From contig NZ_JAFBBO010000001.1 of assembly GCF_016907235.1 (NCBI RefSeq), positions 682,001-746,000 of the forward strand: 64,000 nt of DNA, read 5' to 3'. Under the pieces are notes generated by a model that had not been told where the DNA came from, searched no databases, and worked only from the letters and a program-made list of their open reading frames with translations. A program made the translations under genes and the position numbers. This document shows, piece after piece, positions 48,350 to 57,637 of the stretch. Source of the DNA: Oerskovia jenensis. Lineage in GTDB: Bacteria > Actinomycetota > Actinomycetes > Actinomycetales > Cellulomonadaceae. How positions within the stretch are numbered: the first letter of the stretch is position 1; each line of letters starts with the position of its first letter.

Positions 48350-50077
48350 TCATGCTGCCGACGGGGCGGACGGCGCGCTCCCGACCGGGTCGTACCGGTG
48401 CGCGATCGTGAACCGGACCGTCGTGCCACCCCCCGGGGTCTGCTCGATCCAGATCCTGCCCCCGTGGTACTCGACGATCCGCTTGCACAGCGCGAGCCCG
48501 ATCCCGGTCCCCTCGTAGACGTCCTTGGGGTGCAGCCGCTGGAAGATCACGAAGACCCGTTCCGCGTACTGCGCGTCGATGCCGATCCCGTTGTCGCAGA
48601 CCGCGAACTCCCACTCGGTGCTCAGCGCCCGGACCGTGACCCGCACCTCGGGCGTCCGCTCCGGGTCGCGGAACTTGATCGCGTTCCCCACGAGGTTGAC
48701 GAAGAGCTGTTCGAGCAGCGCCTTCTCCCCGCGCACCGTGGGCAACGGGTCATGGGTCACCCGTGCGCCCGTCGACGTGATCTTCTCCTCGAGGTCGGAG
48801 AGCACCACCGCGAAGGACTTCTCGAGGTCCACGGGCACCCTCTCGGTCCCCGTCCGCCCCACCCGCGAGAAGCCCAGCAGGTCCTGGATGAGCCGCTGCA
48901 TGCGCTTGGCGCCGTCGACGGCGAACTCGATGTACTGGTCGGCACGGTCGTCGAGCTGGCCCCCGTAGCGCTTCTGCAGGAGCTGGGTGAACGACGCGAC
49001 CTTGCGCAACGGCTCCTGCAGGTCGTGCGAGGCCACGTAGGCGAACTGCTCGAGGTCACGGTTCGAACGGGCCAGCTCCTGCGCCTGGGCAGCGAGGAGC
49101 TCGTGCGAGTGCTCGACCTCCTCGTGCGACGTGCGGATCTCGGCGACCTGGCTCACGAGCTCTCGGCGCATGTGCTCGACGTCGACCGCGAGCGCCCCGA
49201 TCTCTCCCGGCGCCTGGACGGCCACGGGCTGACGGAGGTTCCCGTCGCTGACGACCCGGACCTGGTGGGCGAGCGTGGTCACGGGGTCCGTGATCCAGCG
49301 CTTGAGCACGCTCCAGAGGAACCCTCCGACGAGGATCGCGGCGACGACGAGCACCACGACCGACCCGAACAGCACCTGTGTCCAGAGCTCGAGCGAACGG
49401 ACCTTCTCCTCCCGGACCTCGCGCAGCACCGCGATGTAGTCCCCCGTCGCGGTGCGGGCGTCCTCGAAGAGTCGGGCGCCCTCGAGCCGTTCGTCGGTCG
49501 TCACGGCGTCCGGACCGTCCTGGCGCACCTTCTCGACCGCGGGGCGCGCGAACTCGGTCGACCACTTCTGGACGGCCCGCGTCGCGTGGTCGAGCGCCGT
49601 CGCCACCTGCGGCGACCGGACGATGCGCTCGGACGTGGGTTCGTCGTGGATCGCACCGCCCTCCTCGGTCGCGAGCGAACGCTCGAACGCCTCGAGGCTC
49701 AGGGCGCTGCCCGTCGCCAGATAGCCACGGACCGAGGACTCGGCGTCGACCAGGGTCACGTACGCGCTGTCGGCCTGCGTGACGGCGGTGAAGTACGGGT
49801 TGGTGACCTCGTCCTGGAAGCGCACCACGTTCACGAGCGCCACGACGGAGACGCAGACCACGACGAGGAGGATCGCGGCGGCGAGCACCAGGAGCCCGCC
49901 GAGCCGGCGCCGCAGCGAAGGACCCGAGGGAGGTTCGGTGGAAGGTGCCCCGTCGCCCGCCCCGGGGTCGCCGCCCCCCGAGGGCTCGTCGGGGACCGGG
50001 TCGCCGCCCGCCGAGGGATCGTCGTCGGGCGCGGGCTCGGGCACGCCACCCGGAGCGGCCGAGGAGAGCCCCGTCAC
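48350..50077 (-). CDS. Membrane sensor histidine kinase
   Basis: A 575-residue kinase. Residues 1-55 are acidic and Pro/Gly-rich; transmembrane helix ~61-86; a ~145-residue helical extracytoplasmic CHASE3-like sensor (SSVRGYLATG, typical of CHASE3); second helix ~236-258; HAMP; coiled coil; HisKA with SHDLQEPLRKV (His351); HATPase with NLVGNAIKFRDPE and CDNGIGIDAQYAERVF. GTG overlaps the stop of the broken receiver-phosphatase gene as GTGA, so loss of that frame may affect its translation. Confidence 0.92.
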   Translation of the reverse strand: MTGLSSAAPGGVPEPAPDDDPSAGGDPVPDEPSGGGDPGAGDGAPSTEPPSGPSLRRRLGGLLVLAAAILLVVVCVSVVALVNVVRFQDEVTNPYFTAVTQADSAYVTLVDAESSVRGYLATGSALSLEAFERSLATEEGGAIHDEPTSERIVRSPQVATALDHATRAVQKWSTEFARPAVEKVRQDGPDAVTTDERLEGARLFEDARTATGDYIAVLREVREEKVRSLELWTQVLFGSVVVLVVAAILVGGFLWSVLKRWITDPVTTLAHQVRVVSDGNLRQPVAVQAPGEIGALAVDVEHMRRELVSQVAEIRTSHEEVEHSHELLAAQAQELARSNRDLEQFAYVASHDLQEPLRKVASFTQLLQKRYGGQLDDRADQYIEFAVDGAKRMQRLIQDLLGFSRVGRTGTERVPVDLEKSFAVVLSDLEEKITSTGARVTHDPLPTVRGEKALLEQLFVNLVGNAIKFRDPERTPEVRVTVRALSTEWEFAVCDNGIGIDAQYAERVFVIFQRLHPKDVYEGTGIGLALCKRIVEYHGGRIWIEQTPGGGTTVRFTIAHRYDPVGSAPSAPSAA

Positions 50078-51419
50078 TGCGACCACTCGTCGGAGTCCGC
50101 GAGCGTCGCGGTGCGTTCGCCGCGGGCGTCCTGGTCCGGGCCGCCCCACCCGATCACGAGCACCGCCGCGTCGTCCGCCAGAGGCCCGCCGTGCAGGGCG
50201 CGCACCCGACGGAAGAGCCGCTCGACGAGCCCCTCCCCGCCGTGCGCGAGCTCGGTGTCGACGGCCGCGACGAGTCCTCGGACGCCGAGGCGTTCTCGCC
50301 GACCGGGCGTCCCCGCGGGGACGGGTGCGTCGGTGCCCGCGGCGGACCGGGTGTCCTCGGCGAGCGTCGCCTCGATCAGACCGTCGGTGTAGAGCATGAG
50401 CGCCCAGGGGGCGTCGAGCGCCACGCGTTCGGCACGCCACCCGCCCGTGACGGGGATGCCCAGCGCCCGGCCGCGCGAGGTCGTCGGGAGCTCGGTGCAC
50501 GAGTCCTGCAGGAGCAGCGGCGACATGTGTCCCGCGAGGAAGAGGTCCACGGCCGCCCGGTCCGGCGAGATCACGACCTGGCAGAGGGTCACGAAGACCT
50601 CGGGCCGGGCACGCTCGGGGACCAGGACGCGTTCGACGAGAGGGAGGATCTCGGCGGGGTCGACGTCCGACAGGACGAGGGTGCGCCACGCGGTGCGCAG
50701 GGTCGCGCCGAGGGCGGCCTCGTCCGGCCCGTGACCCGCGACGTCACCGATCAGGCACAGGACGCTCCCGTCGGGACGCTCGACGGCGTCGTAGAAGTCT
50801 CCGCCCAGGAGCCCGTTGCCCCCAGGGATGTAGCCCACCATCACGGCGATCGTCTCGTCGGTCACGAGCGGCTTGGGCAGCAGGGCGCGCTCGAGGCGGG
50901 CGGTCTCGGCGGCGCGCACCTCGCTGCGGTAGAGGGCTCGCTGCTGCTCCTTGGAGCGACGGCGCTGGACGGAGTAGCGGACAGAACGCCCCAGCAGATC
51001 GCCGTCGACCTCGCCCTTGACCAGGTAGTCGTCGGCGCCCCCTTGACCAGGTAGTCGTCGGCGCCCGCCGCGACGGCCTGGACCCCGAGGTCGATCCCGG
51101 TGTGTCCGGTGAGCACGACGAGCGCGGGCGGGTCCGGGCGGGACTGGAGCCGCTCGACGGCGGACAGTCCCACCGCGTCCGGGAGACCGAGGTCGAGCAG
51201 GACGCAGTGCACGTCGTGCAGCCGCAGCATCTCGAGGGCCACGTCGAGGCTCCTCGCCCGGTGCAGCTCGACCTTGACCCGCGCGTCGTCGAGGAGCTCC
51301 TCGACGAGGATCGCGTCCCCGTCGTCGTCCTCGACGAGCAGGACACGCAGGAGGTCCTCCGGGGACAGCACCCCCGGAGCCCCATCTTCCGGCCGGGGCG
51401 ACAAGGGATCAGTCACCAC
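50074..51419 (-). pseudogene. Receiver-PPM (SpoIIE/RsbU) phosphatase gene broken by a 26-base tandem duplication
   Basis: The upstream part encodes a receiver (RVLLVEDDDGDAILVEEL, LLDLGLPDAVG, GADDYLVKG). The downstream frame encodes a PPM serine phosphatase (PGGNGLLGGDFYDAV, IGDVAGHGPDEAALGA, LFLAGHMSPLL, MLYTDGLIEA). The two are in different frames because a 26-base unit is repeated at 51014-51065. With one copy removed, translation runs from GADDYLVKG straight into EVDGDLLGRSVRYS, and the gene becomes 1320 bases (439 residues). GTG 51419 has GGAGG eight bases upstream. In the repeated state only a truncated receiver is expected. A sequencing or assembly error is possible. Confidence 0.85.
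51014..51065. repeat. 26-base exact tandem duplication
   Basis: The unit begins CCCTTGACCAGG and ends GGCGCC; copies are 51014-51039 and 51040-51065. 26 is not a multiple of three, so it shifts the reading frame of the enclosing gene. Confidence 0.97.
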
Positions 51420-51643
51420 GACGCGCGCCTCCGACAGTCGCCATGGTTCCCGATCGTAGAGGACGCGGGCGCCTCGTGCTGGGGAGCGCCGTCCGCGCCG
51501 CCCCGGTCCGGGCGACGCGGAGGGAGCGTGTCCACCCACGAGGCCGATGGCGCTCGGTCCGTGCGGGATCAGCAATAATGGACGGCTGCGTCGCGGGGGT
51601 GTGCGAGCGGACCGCGAAGGACCAGACGACAGGACGGAACAGC
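51420..51643. promoter_or_regulatory. Divergent promoter region, receiver-phosphatase / HelD
   Basis: 224 GC-rich bases. AATAAT at 51574-51579 is a strong -10 candidate for the HelD gene; no good -35 is visible. Confidence 0.45.
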
Positions 51644-53974
51644 GTGCGCGAGACGAGCGACCGGACGAGCGGGGCACCGACCACCGGTGAGCAGGTCCGG
51701 CCGGAGCGGGACGCCCCGACGACGGACCGCCGGCACGAGATCGGCAGGGAACAGGTCGTCGTCGACTCGCTCTACGCCCGTCTCGACGAGCTGCGCGCCT
51801 CGACCCGTTCGCGGCTCGCGGGCGTGCGCAGGTCGGGACCCTCGGGGTCTCCGCAGAACCGCAGCGAGCGCGACGCCTTCGCGACCCTCTACGAGGACCG
51901 GCTCGCCCAGCTCGAGGCGGTCGAGGACCGGCTCGCGTTCGGTCGGCTCGACCTGGACGACGGCGCGACCCGGTACGTCGGGCGCATCGGTCTGTCCGAC
52001 GAGGAGCACACGTCGATCCTCACCGACTGGCGCGCACCCGCCGCGCAGTCGTTCTACCGCGCGACCGCGGCACACCCCGACGGGGTCCGTCGCCGTCGCC
52101 ACCTCGTGACCAGGGGCCGCGCGGTCACGGGCGTCGAGGACGAGGTCCTCGACCTCTCCTCGGGCGCCGCGGCCGACTCGAACCTCTCGGGAGAGGGTGC
52201 GCTGCTCGCGGCGATGGCCGCCGGGCGCACGAGCCGCATGGGCGACATCGTCGCCACGATCCAGGCCGAGCAGGACGCGATCATCCGCTCCGAGCTCGCC
52301 GGGGCGCTCGTGGTCCAGGGTGGGCCCGGGACGGGCAAGACGGCCGTGGCGCTGCACCGCGCCGCCTACCTGCTGTACGCGCACCGGCGACTGCTCGAAC
52401 GCTCGGGCGTGCTGCTCGTCGGACCGAGCCTGTCCTTCCTGCACTACATCGACCAGGTCCTGCCCTCGCTCGGTGAGACCGGTGTCGTGAGCACGACCAT
52501 CTCCGAGCTCCTCCCGGGCCTCGTCGCCGACGGCGAGGAGGCCCCCGAGGTCGCCCGGATCAAGGGGCGCGCGTCGTGGGCCAAGGTCGTGCAGCGCGCG
52601 GTCCGCGCGCGCCAGCGCGTGCCTGCCGCGGACCAGCACCTGCGCATCGACGGGCACGACCTCGTGATCCGCCGCTCCGACGTGCGCGACGCGATCGCCA
52701 AGGCGCACCGCACGCACAAGCCGCACAACCTCGCGCGCGTCCCGTTCGTGCGCGAGATGCTGGGTCGGCTCGCGGACCAGTACCTGGCCGAGCTCGGCGG
52801 GCCGGTCGCGCCCGAGGAGCGGGCCGAGGTGGTCGACGACCTGCGGCGACAGCGCGAGATCAGGATCGCGCTCAACCTGGCGTGGATGCCCCTGACCCCC
52901 GAGCGCCTCATCGAGGACCTGTTCGTCAAGCCGCACCGCCTCGCCGAGGCCGCGCCCGACATGTCGCGTGCGGACCGTGCGGCGCTGGTGCGCCCCAAGG
53001 GCGCCCCGTGGACCCCCGCGGACGTTCCCCTCCTCGACGAGGCCGCCGAGCTCCTGGGCGAGGACGACCAGGCCGCCCGCGCCCAGGCCAAGGCCGAGGT
53101 TGCCGAGCGGGCGGCCAGCCTCGACTACGCACGCCAGGTCCTCGAGTCGTCCGGTGCCGGCGGCGGGATCGTCGGCGCGGAGATCCTCGCCGACCGGTTC
53201 GCCGGCGGCGGGTCCCGGCTGACCACGGCCGAGCGCGCGGCCCAGGATCGTACGTGGACCTACGCGCACGTCGTGGTCGACGAGGCGCAGGAGCTGTCCG
53301 CGATGGCATGGCGGGCCCTGGTGCGACGCTGCCCCACGCGGTCCATGACTATCGTCGGCGACGTCGCCCAGACGTCCTCGCTCGCGGGAGCCCGGTCGTG
53401 GGCGAGCATGCTCGATCCGCTGCTGCGCGGCTCGTGGCGCCTCGCGACCCTCACGGTCAACTACCGCACGCCCACGCAGATCGCGGACACCGCCCAGCGG
53501 TTCGCTGCGGCCCATCGGCTCCCGACGTCGTCGCTCACCTCGGCGCGCGACATCCCGGGAGCACTCGTCCTGGCACCGGTCGCGACGGGCGAGGACCTTC
53601 TGGACGAGGTGTCGGTCCGCGTCCGGTCGGCCCTCGCGGAGTTCGTGGGACCCGACGGCGCGGGCCGGGTGGCGGTCGTCGCACCTGCCGACCACGTCGT
53701 GGGCGTGCGCGACCGCCTGACCCGCGACCACGCCGTCGCCCCGTTGCTGACGGGGCCCGCGGCAGAGGTCGAGGGTGCCCTGGGTGCCGCGCTCACGGTC
53801 CTGAGCCCGACGCAGGCCAAGGGCCTCGAGTTCGACGCGGTCGTCCTCCTGGAGCCCGCGGAGATCCTTGCCGGCACGTCGGGAGCCTCCGAGCTCTACG
53901 TCGCCATGACCCGCCCGACGCAACGGCTCGTCGTCGTGCACGCCCGCCCCCTCCCCCGAGGCTTCACCGACTGA
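51644..53974 (+). CDS. HelD-like UvrD-family RNA polymerase-recycling helicase
   Basis: A 776-residue superfamily 1 NTPase. The N-terminal coiled region (REQVVVDSLYARLDELR), YVGRIGLSDEE, DWRAPAAQSFYRA, Walker A VQGGPGTGKTAVALHR (~224-239), VVDEAQELSAMAWRAL, GDVAQTS and VNYRTPTQI, and ELYVAMTRPTQRLVVVH are the HelD pattern. Family members remove RNA polymerase from DNA; some (HelR) give rifamycin tolerance. I start at GTG 51644; an ATG at 51578 lies on the AATAAT -10 and is unlikely. Confidence 0.9.
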   Translation: MRETSDRTSGAPTTGEQVRPERDAPTTDRRHEIGREQVVVDSLYARLDELRASTRSRLAGVRRSGPSGSPQNRSERDAFATLYEDRLAQLEAVEDRLAFGRLDLDDGATRYVGRIGLSDEEHTSILTDWRAPAAQSFYRATAAHPDGVRRRRHLVTRGRAVTGVEDEVLDLSSGAAADSNLSGEGALLAAMAAGRTSRMGDIVATIQAEQDAIIRSELAGALVVQGGPGTGKTAVALHRAAYLLYAHRRLLERSGVLLVGPSLSFLHYIDQVLPSLGETGVVSTTISELLPGLVADGEEAPEVARIKGRASWAKVVQRAVRARQRVPAADQHLRIDGHDLVIRRSDVRDAIAKAHRTHKPHNLARVPFVREMLGRLADQYLAELGGPVAPEERAEVVDDLRRQREIRIALNLAWMPLTPERLIEDLFVKPHRLAEAAPDMSRADRAALVRPKGAPWTPADVPLLDEAAELLGEDDQAARAQAKAEVAERAASLDYARQVLESSGAGGGIVGAEILADRFAGGGSRLTTAERAAQDRTWTYAHVVVDEAQELSAMAWRALVRRCPTRSMTIVGDVAQTSSLAGARSWASMLDPLLRGSWRLATLTVNYRTPTQIADTAQRFAAAHRLPTSSLTSARDIPGALVLAPVATGEDLLDEVSVRVRSALAEFVGPDGAGRVAVVAPADHVVGVRDRLTRDHAVAPLLTGPAAEVEGALGAALTVLSPTQAKGLEFDAVVLLEPAEILAGTSGASELYVAMTRPTQRLVVVHARPLPRGFTD

Positions 53975-54046
53975 CCGGAGGAGATCGCGTCGTCCGAGGG
54001 ACAAGACTCGTTTGGTGCTCGCAGCAACTCGGCGCACCATAGACAC

Positions 54047-55246
54047 GTGCTACGTGCCCTCCTCCTTGAAAACCTGCACCCCCTCGCCACCTCGATCCTC
54101 GAGTCCGCCGGTATCGACGTGACCGTGCGCACCGGGGCCATGGACGAGTCCGAGCTGATCGAGGCGCTCGAGGGTGTGAACATCCTCGGCATCCGCTCCA
54201 AGACCAACGTGACCGCCCGCGTGCTCGAGTCCGCCCCGGACCTGATCGCGATCGGCGCGTTCTGCATCGGGACCAACCAGATCGACCTCAAGGCCGCGGC
54301 GTCCCACGGTGTCGCGACCTTCAACGCCCCGTTCTCCAACACGCGCTCGGTCGTCGAGATCGCGCTCGCCGAGATCATCGCGCTGACGCGCCGCCTGACC
54401 GAGCGCGACCGTGCACTGCACGAGGGTGTCTGGGACAAGTCCGCCGAGGGTGCCCACGAGGTCCGCGGTCGCACGCTCGGCATCATCGGCTACGGCAACA
54501 TCGGCACGCAGCTCTCGGTCGTCGCCGAGGCCCTGGGCATGTCGGTCGTCTTCTACGACACCGCCGAGAAGCTCGCCCTGGGCAACGCGCGACGCATGGA
54601 CAGCCTCGACGAGCTCCTCGAGACGGCGGACGTCGTCACGCTCCACGTGGACGGTCGCGGCGGCAACGCCGGCCTGTTCGGCGAGAAGCAGATCTCGCGC
54701 ATGCGCCAGGGGGCGATCCTGCTCAACCTGTCGCGCGGCTTCGTCGTGGACACCGGCGCCCTGCGCGAGGCGATCCTCTCCGGGCACCTGTCGGGTGCGG
54801 CCATCGACGTGTTCCCCGAGGAGCCCAAGAAGCGCGGTGACCACTTCGACTCGGAGCTGCGCGGCCTGCCGAACGTCATCCTCACCCCGCACATCGGCGG
54901 CTCCACCGAGGAGGCCCAGGAGTCGATCGGCCAGTTCGTCGCGGGCAAGCTCCGGGACTACCTCGCCACCGGTTCGACGACCCTGAGCGTCAACATGCCG
55001 AACCTCGCGCTCGAGCAGAGCACGGGCGTGAGCCGGATCGCCCACCTGCACCGCAACACCCCGGGCGTGCTCGCGGCCGTGAACGCGGTCCTCGCCGAGC
55101 ACGGCACGAACATCGAGGGCCAGATGCTCGCGACGCGTGGCGAGCTCGGCTACGTGGTGACCGACGTCGGTGCCGAGCTCCTGCCCGCAGCCATCGAGGA
55201 GCTCCTGGCGATGGACGCGACCGTCAAGCTGCGCGTCCTGTCCTGA
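54047..55246 (+). CDS. serA: D-3-phosphoglycerate dehydrogenase SerA
   Basis: A 399-residue NAD enzyme starting serine synthesis. NAD motif LGIIGYGNIGTQLS, catalytic region LLNLSRGFVVDTGAL, the DVFPEEP loop and HIGGSTEEAQ, and a C-terminal ACT domain (~325-399; NTPGVLAAVNAVLAEHGTNIEGQ). This is the short E. coli-like form without the extra ASB domain. GTG at 54047 has no ribosome site; ACCATA just upstream suggests a leaderless start. Confidence 0.95.
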   Translation: MLRALLLENLHPLATSILESAGIDVTVRTGAMDESELIEALEGVNILGIRSKTNVTARVLESAPDLIAIGAFCIGTNQIDLKAAASHGVATFNAPFSNTRSVVEIALAEIIALTRRLTERDRALHEGVWDKSAEGAHEVRGRTLGIIGYGNIGTQLSVVAEALGMSVVFYDTAEKLALGNARRMDSLDELLETADVVTLHVDGRGGNAGLFGEKQISRMRQGAILLNLSRGFVVDTGALREAILSGHLSGAAIDVFPEEPKKRGDHFDSELRGLPNVILTPHIGGSTEEAQESIGQFVAGKLRDYLATGSTTLSVNMPNLALEQSTGVSRIAHLHRNTPGVLAAVNAVLAEHGTNIEGQMLATRGELGYVVTDVGAELLPAAIEELLAMDATVKLRVLS

Positions 55247-55258
55247 CGGCTCCCGTCG

Positions 55259-55309
55259 GAGCACGAGGAAGGGGACCAGCCCGTCGGGCCGGTCCCCTTC
55301 CTCGTGCTC
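55259..55309. terminator. Terminator between serA and the DUF5302 gene
   Basis: A 19-base-pair perfect stem (55259-55277 with 55291-55309); the loop can pair further (GCCC-GTC-GGGC). Confidence 0.93.
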
Positions 55310-55339
55310 TGCGGTGCGGGGCCGTGGCCCTGCCGACGA

Positions 55340-55531
55340 TCAGCCGGACTTGCGGCGGAACGTCCGCTGCACAGGTCCGACGGTCTCCGACCCGTGGACG
55401 GAGCCCGTGTTCGAGCCGCCGTCCGCGGTGCGGTGGCTGGCGGCGTTCTTGCGGTCAAGCGCCTCGCGGAACTTCGCCTTGGCGTCCTCGGCCGGCGTGG
55501 TCGCGGGTGTCTCGTCCTTCGACGTCGTCAT
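55340..55531 (-). CDS. DUF5302 small protein
   Basis: A 63-residue actinobacterial protein: AKAKFREALDRKNAASH and the C-terminal RTFRRKSG are typical of DUF5302. Probably disordered; function unknown. ATG 55531 follows GGAGG by seven bases; the longer upstream reading would run into the divergent gene's promoter. Confidence 0.87.
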   Translation of the reverse strand: MTTSKDETPATTPAEDAKAKFREALDRKNAASHRTADGGSNTGSVHGSETVGPVQRTFRRKSG

Positions 55532-55631
55532 CGGCGAGCCTCCTTCTCTCGGTGGATCAGGTGCGCCGTCGGGCGCTCCCGTGCCCCAGCCTGTCGCACC
55601 CGGCGAGGTAACGCCAGTGAATACGACCCGG

Positions 55632-55643
55632 TACGGTCGAGAC
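55632..55643 (+). promoter_or_regulatory. Leaderless -10 element of the aldo/keto reductase gene
   Basis: TACGGT (55632-55637) is six bases before ATG 55644; no ribosome site. Confidence 0.45.
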
Positions 55644-56720
55644 ATGTCGCACAAAACACCGGAGGCGGGCACCGGGATGCCCTTCGCCCGCGTCGGGCGC
55701 GCCGGCCTCTCGCTGCCCCGCCTCTCGCTCGGCCTCTGGCAGAACTTCGGGGAGTCGACGCCGTTCGCGGCTCAGCGCGAGCTCGTCCTGCACGCGTTCG
55801 ACCGTGGGATCGTGCACTTCGACCTCGCGAACAACTACGGTCCGCCACCCGGGTCGGCCGAGGCCGCCTTCGGCCGTCTCCTGGCCGGTGACCTCCGAGG
55901 CCGCCGCGACGAGCTCCTGATCTCGACCAAGGCGGGCTACCGCATGGGCCCGGGGCCCTACGGCGAGGGCGGCTCGCGCAAGTACCTGCTCTCGTCCCTC
56001 GACGCGTCGTTGCGCCGCCTCGGCACCGACCACGTCGACGTCTTCTACTCCCACCGGTTCGACCCGACGACCCCGCTCGAGGAGACGATCGGTGCGCTCG
56101 CCACGGCCGTCTCCTCGGGCCGCGCCACCTACGCCGCGATCTCGTCCTACTCGGCCGGGCGGACGACCGAGGCGCTCGCGATCGCCGCCGACCTCGGCCT
56201 GCCCCTGGTCCTGCACCAGCCGTCGTACTCGATGCTGAACCGGTGGATCGAGGCCCCGGGGACCGACGGGCGCAGCCTGCTCGACGTCGCCGGCGACTCG
56301 GGGACCGGCCTCATCGTGTTCTCGCCCCTGGCCCAAGGGATGCTCTCCGACAAGTACCTCGACGGCGTGCCGTCCGACTCCCGTGCGGCACGAGCGGTCT
56401 CGCTGCGGCCCGAGCACCTCGCCCCCGCGAACCTGGCCAGGATCAGGGCGCTGCGTGACGTGGCGACGGGTCGCGGCGAGCCCCTCGCGCGCACGGCGAT
56501 CGCGTGGACGCTGCGCGACCGGCGTGTGACGTCCGTGCTCACGGGCGCGCGGACCACGGCCCAGGTCGACGAGAGTCTCACGGCCCTCGAGGCACCGCCG
56601 TTCACGACCGACGAGCTCGCGGCGATCGACGCCGTGACGACCGAGGTCGCGCCCGACGGGACCCGTCGTCCGCTGGACGCGGGCATCAACATCTGGGCGG
56701 CCCGTTCGAGCGATCTCTAG
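55644..56720 (+). CDS. Aldo/keto reductase (L-glyceraldehyde 3-phosphate reductase, YghZ-like)
   Basis: A 358-residue TIM-barrel NADPH reductase. HFDLANNYGPPPGSAE holds the catalytic Asp and Tyr, ISTKAGYRMGPGPYG the Lys, VFYSHRFDP the His; the GPPPGSAE/GPGPYG insertion marks the YghZ (AKR14) branch acting on L-glyceraldehyde 3-phosphate or methylglyoxal. Convergent with nrdR. Confidence 0.9.
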   Translation: MSHKTPEAGTGMPFARVGRAGLSLPRLSLGLWQNFGESTPFAAQRELVLHAFDRGIVHFDLANNYGPPPGSAEAAFGRLLAGDLRGRRDELLISTKAGYRMGPGPYGEGGSRKYLLSSLDASLRRLGTDHVDVFYSHRFDPTTPLEETIGALATAVSSGRATYAAISSYSAGRTTEALAIAADLGLPLVLHQPSYSMLNRWIEAPGTDGRSLLDVAGDSGTGLIVFSPLAQGMLSDKYLDGVPSDSRAARAVSLRPEHLAPANLARIRALRDVATGRGEPLARTAIAWTLRDRRVTSVLTGARTTAQVDESLTALEAPPFTTDELAAIDAVTTEVAPDGTRRPLDAGINIWAARSSDL

Positions 56721-56731
56721 CCCCGTCGGCC

Positions 56732-56749
56732 GCCCCCGGTACCGGGGGC
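56732..56749. terminator. Hairpin between aldo/keto reductase and nrdR
   Basis: GCCCCCG-GTAC-CGGGGGC, a perfect 18-base palindrome in the 54-base gap of two convergent genes. Confidence 0.75.
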
Positions 56750-56774
56750 TCTGCGTCCGCCCGGTTCCCTCGGC

Positions 56775-57311
56775 TCAGGCGCGGTCCGGCACCACCTCGG
56801 TGGTGGGGTCGGTGTCCGCCGTGCCAGCAGCGGCCGCGCCCTCGCCGAACGCGGCCTCGCGCTCCTCGCGCTCGGCACGGAGCGAGTTGATCGCCGACTC
56901 GAAGTCCTCGAGCGAGTCGAACGCCTGGTAGACGCTCGCGAAGCGCAGGTAGGCGACCTCGTCGAGCTCGCGCAGGGGCCCGAGGATCGCCAACCCGATC
57001 TCGTACGCGTCCAGCTCTGCGCTGCCACCGGCCCGGAGCGACTCCTCGACCTTCTGCGCGAGCACGGCGAGGTCGTCCTCGTTGACGGGACGTCCCTGGC
57101 ACGCCTTGCGCACCCCGGTCACGATCTTCTCCCGGCTGAACGGCTCGGTCACGCCCGAGCGCTTGACGACCGACAGGCTCGCGGTCTCGATGGTGGTGAA
57201 GCGGCGGTTGCACGCCGGGCACTGTCGACGACGGCGGATGGAGGCCCCGTCGTCGGAGGTCCTCGAGTCGACGACCCGGGAGTCCGCGTGCCGGCAGAAC
57301 GGACAGTGCAT
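56775..57311 (-). CDS. nrdR: Ribonucleotide reductase repressor NrdR
   Basis: A 178-residue regulator. Zinc ribbon [16 protein letters not shown] (1-38), the RRRQCPAC context, and an ATP-cone domain ([25 protein letters not shown]). NrdR senses ATP/dATP and represses nrd genes. The ~25-residue C-terminal tail is Ala/Asp-rich. A promoter TTGCGT-N18-TAGGTT lies ~64 bases upstream. It is close to lexA as in many actinobacteria. Confidence 0.95.
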   Translation of the reverse strand: MHCPFCRHADSRVVDSRTSDDGASIRRRRQCPACNRRFTTIETASLSVVKRSGVTEPFSREKIVTGVRKACQGRPVNEDDLAVLAQKVEESLRAGGSAELDAYEIGLAILGPLRELDEVAYLRFASVYQAFDSLEDFESAINSLRAEREEREAAFGEGAAAAGTADTDPTTEVVPDRA

Positions 57312-57374
57312 GAGGCGGTACTCCTGGGGTCTGCGCGGGTGCTCCGGGGCGATCGCCGCGGACGGTGCGTCCCG

Positions 57375-57404
57375 AACCTATGTCTCGACGTCGACGGGAC
57401 GCAA
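57375..57404 (-). promoter_or_regulatory. nrdR promoter
   Basis: On the minus strand TTGCGT (57404-57399), 18 bases, TAGGTT (57380-57375). Confidence 0.6.
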
Positions 57405-57481
57405 GGCGCCCCGCCACAGGAGCAGGTCACGACACGCCTCTGCACGCGATCAGCACACAGGAGAGACCAGTGCACATGAGA

Positions 57482-57512
57482 ACGGAGGTGGCCGATGATC
57501 GGCCACCTCCGT
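57482..57512. terminator. Strong hairpin upstream of nrdR
   Basis: ACGGAGGTGGCCGAT (57482-57496) and its complement (57498-57512) are separated by one base; realistically a 13-base-pair stem with a five-base loop. Could end a transcript coming from 57.6 kb or be an attenuator. Confidence 0.65.
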
Positions 57513-57573
57513 CGGGACGCCCCCGTCCCCATCTCACGCCCGCGACTCGCCTCGCGAACGTCGACGCAACTGC

Positions 57574-57596
57574 GGAGGCGCGCGTGGCGCGCCTCC
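57574..57596. other. Hairpin GGAGGCGCGC-GTG-GCGCGCCTCC
   Basis: A perfect 10-base-pair stem between the iron-box-like site and the 57482-57512 hairpin. Confidence 0.6.
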
Positions 57597-57637
57597 CCCT
57601 CACCGACCGACCCCCCAGCCGGGTTGGTGAGGCAGTA

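Noticed and set aside
51578-51643. ATG at 51578 as an alternative start of the HelD-like gene
   Set aside because: It lies on the AATAAT -10 candidate and has no ribosome site; GTG 51644 gives the usual family length.
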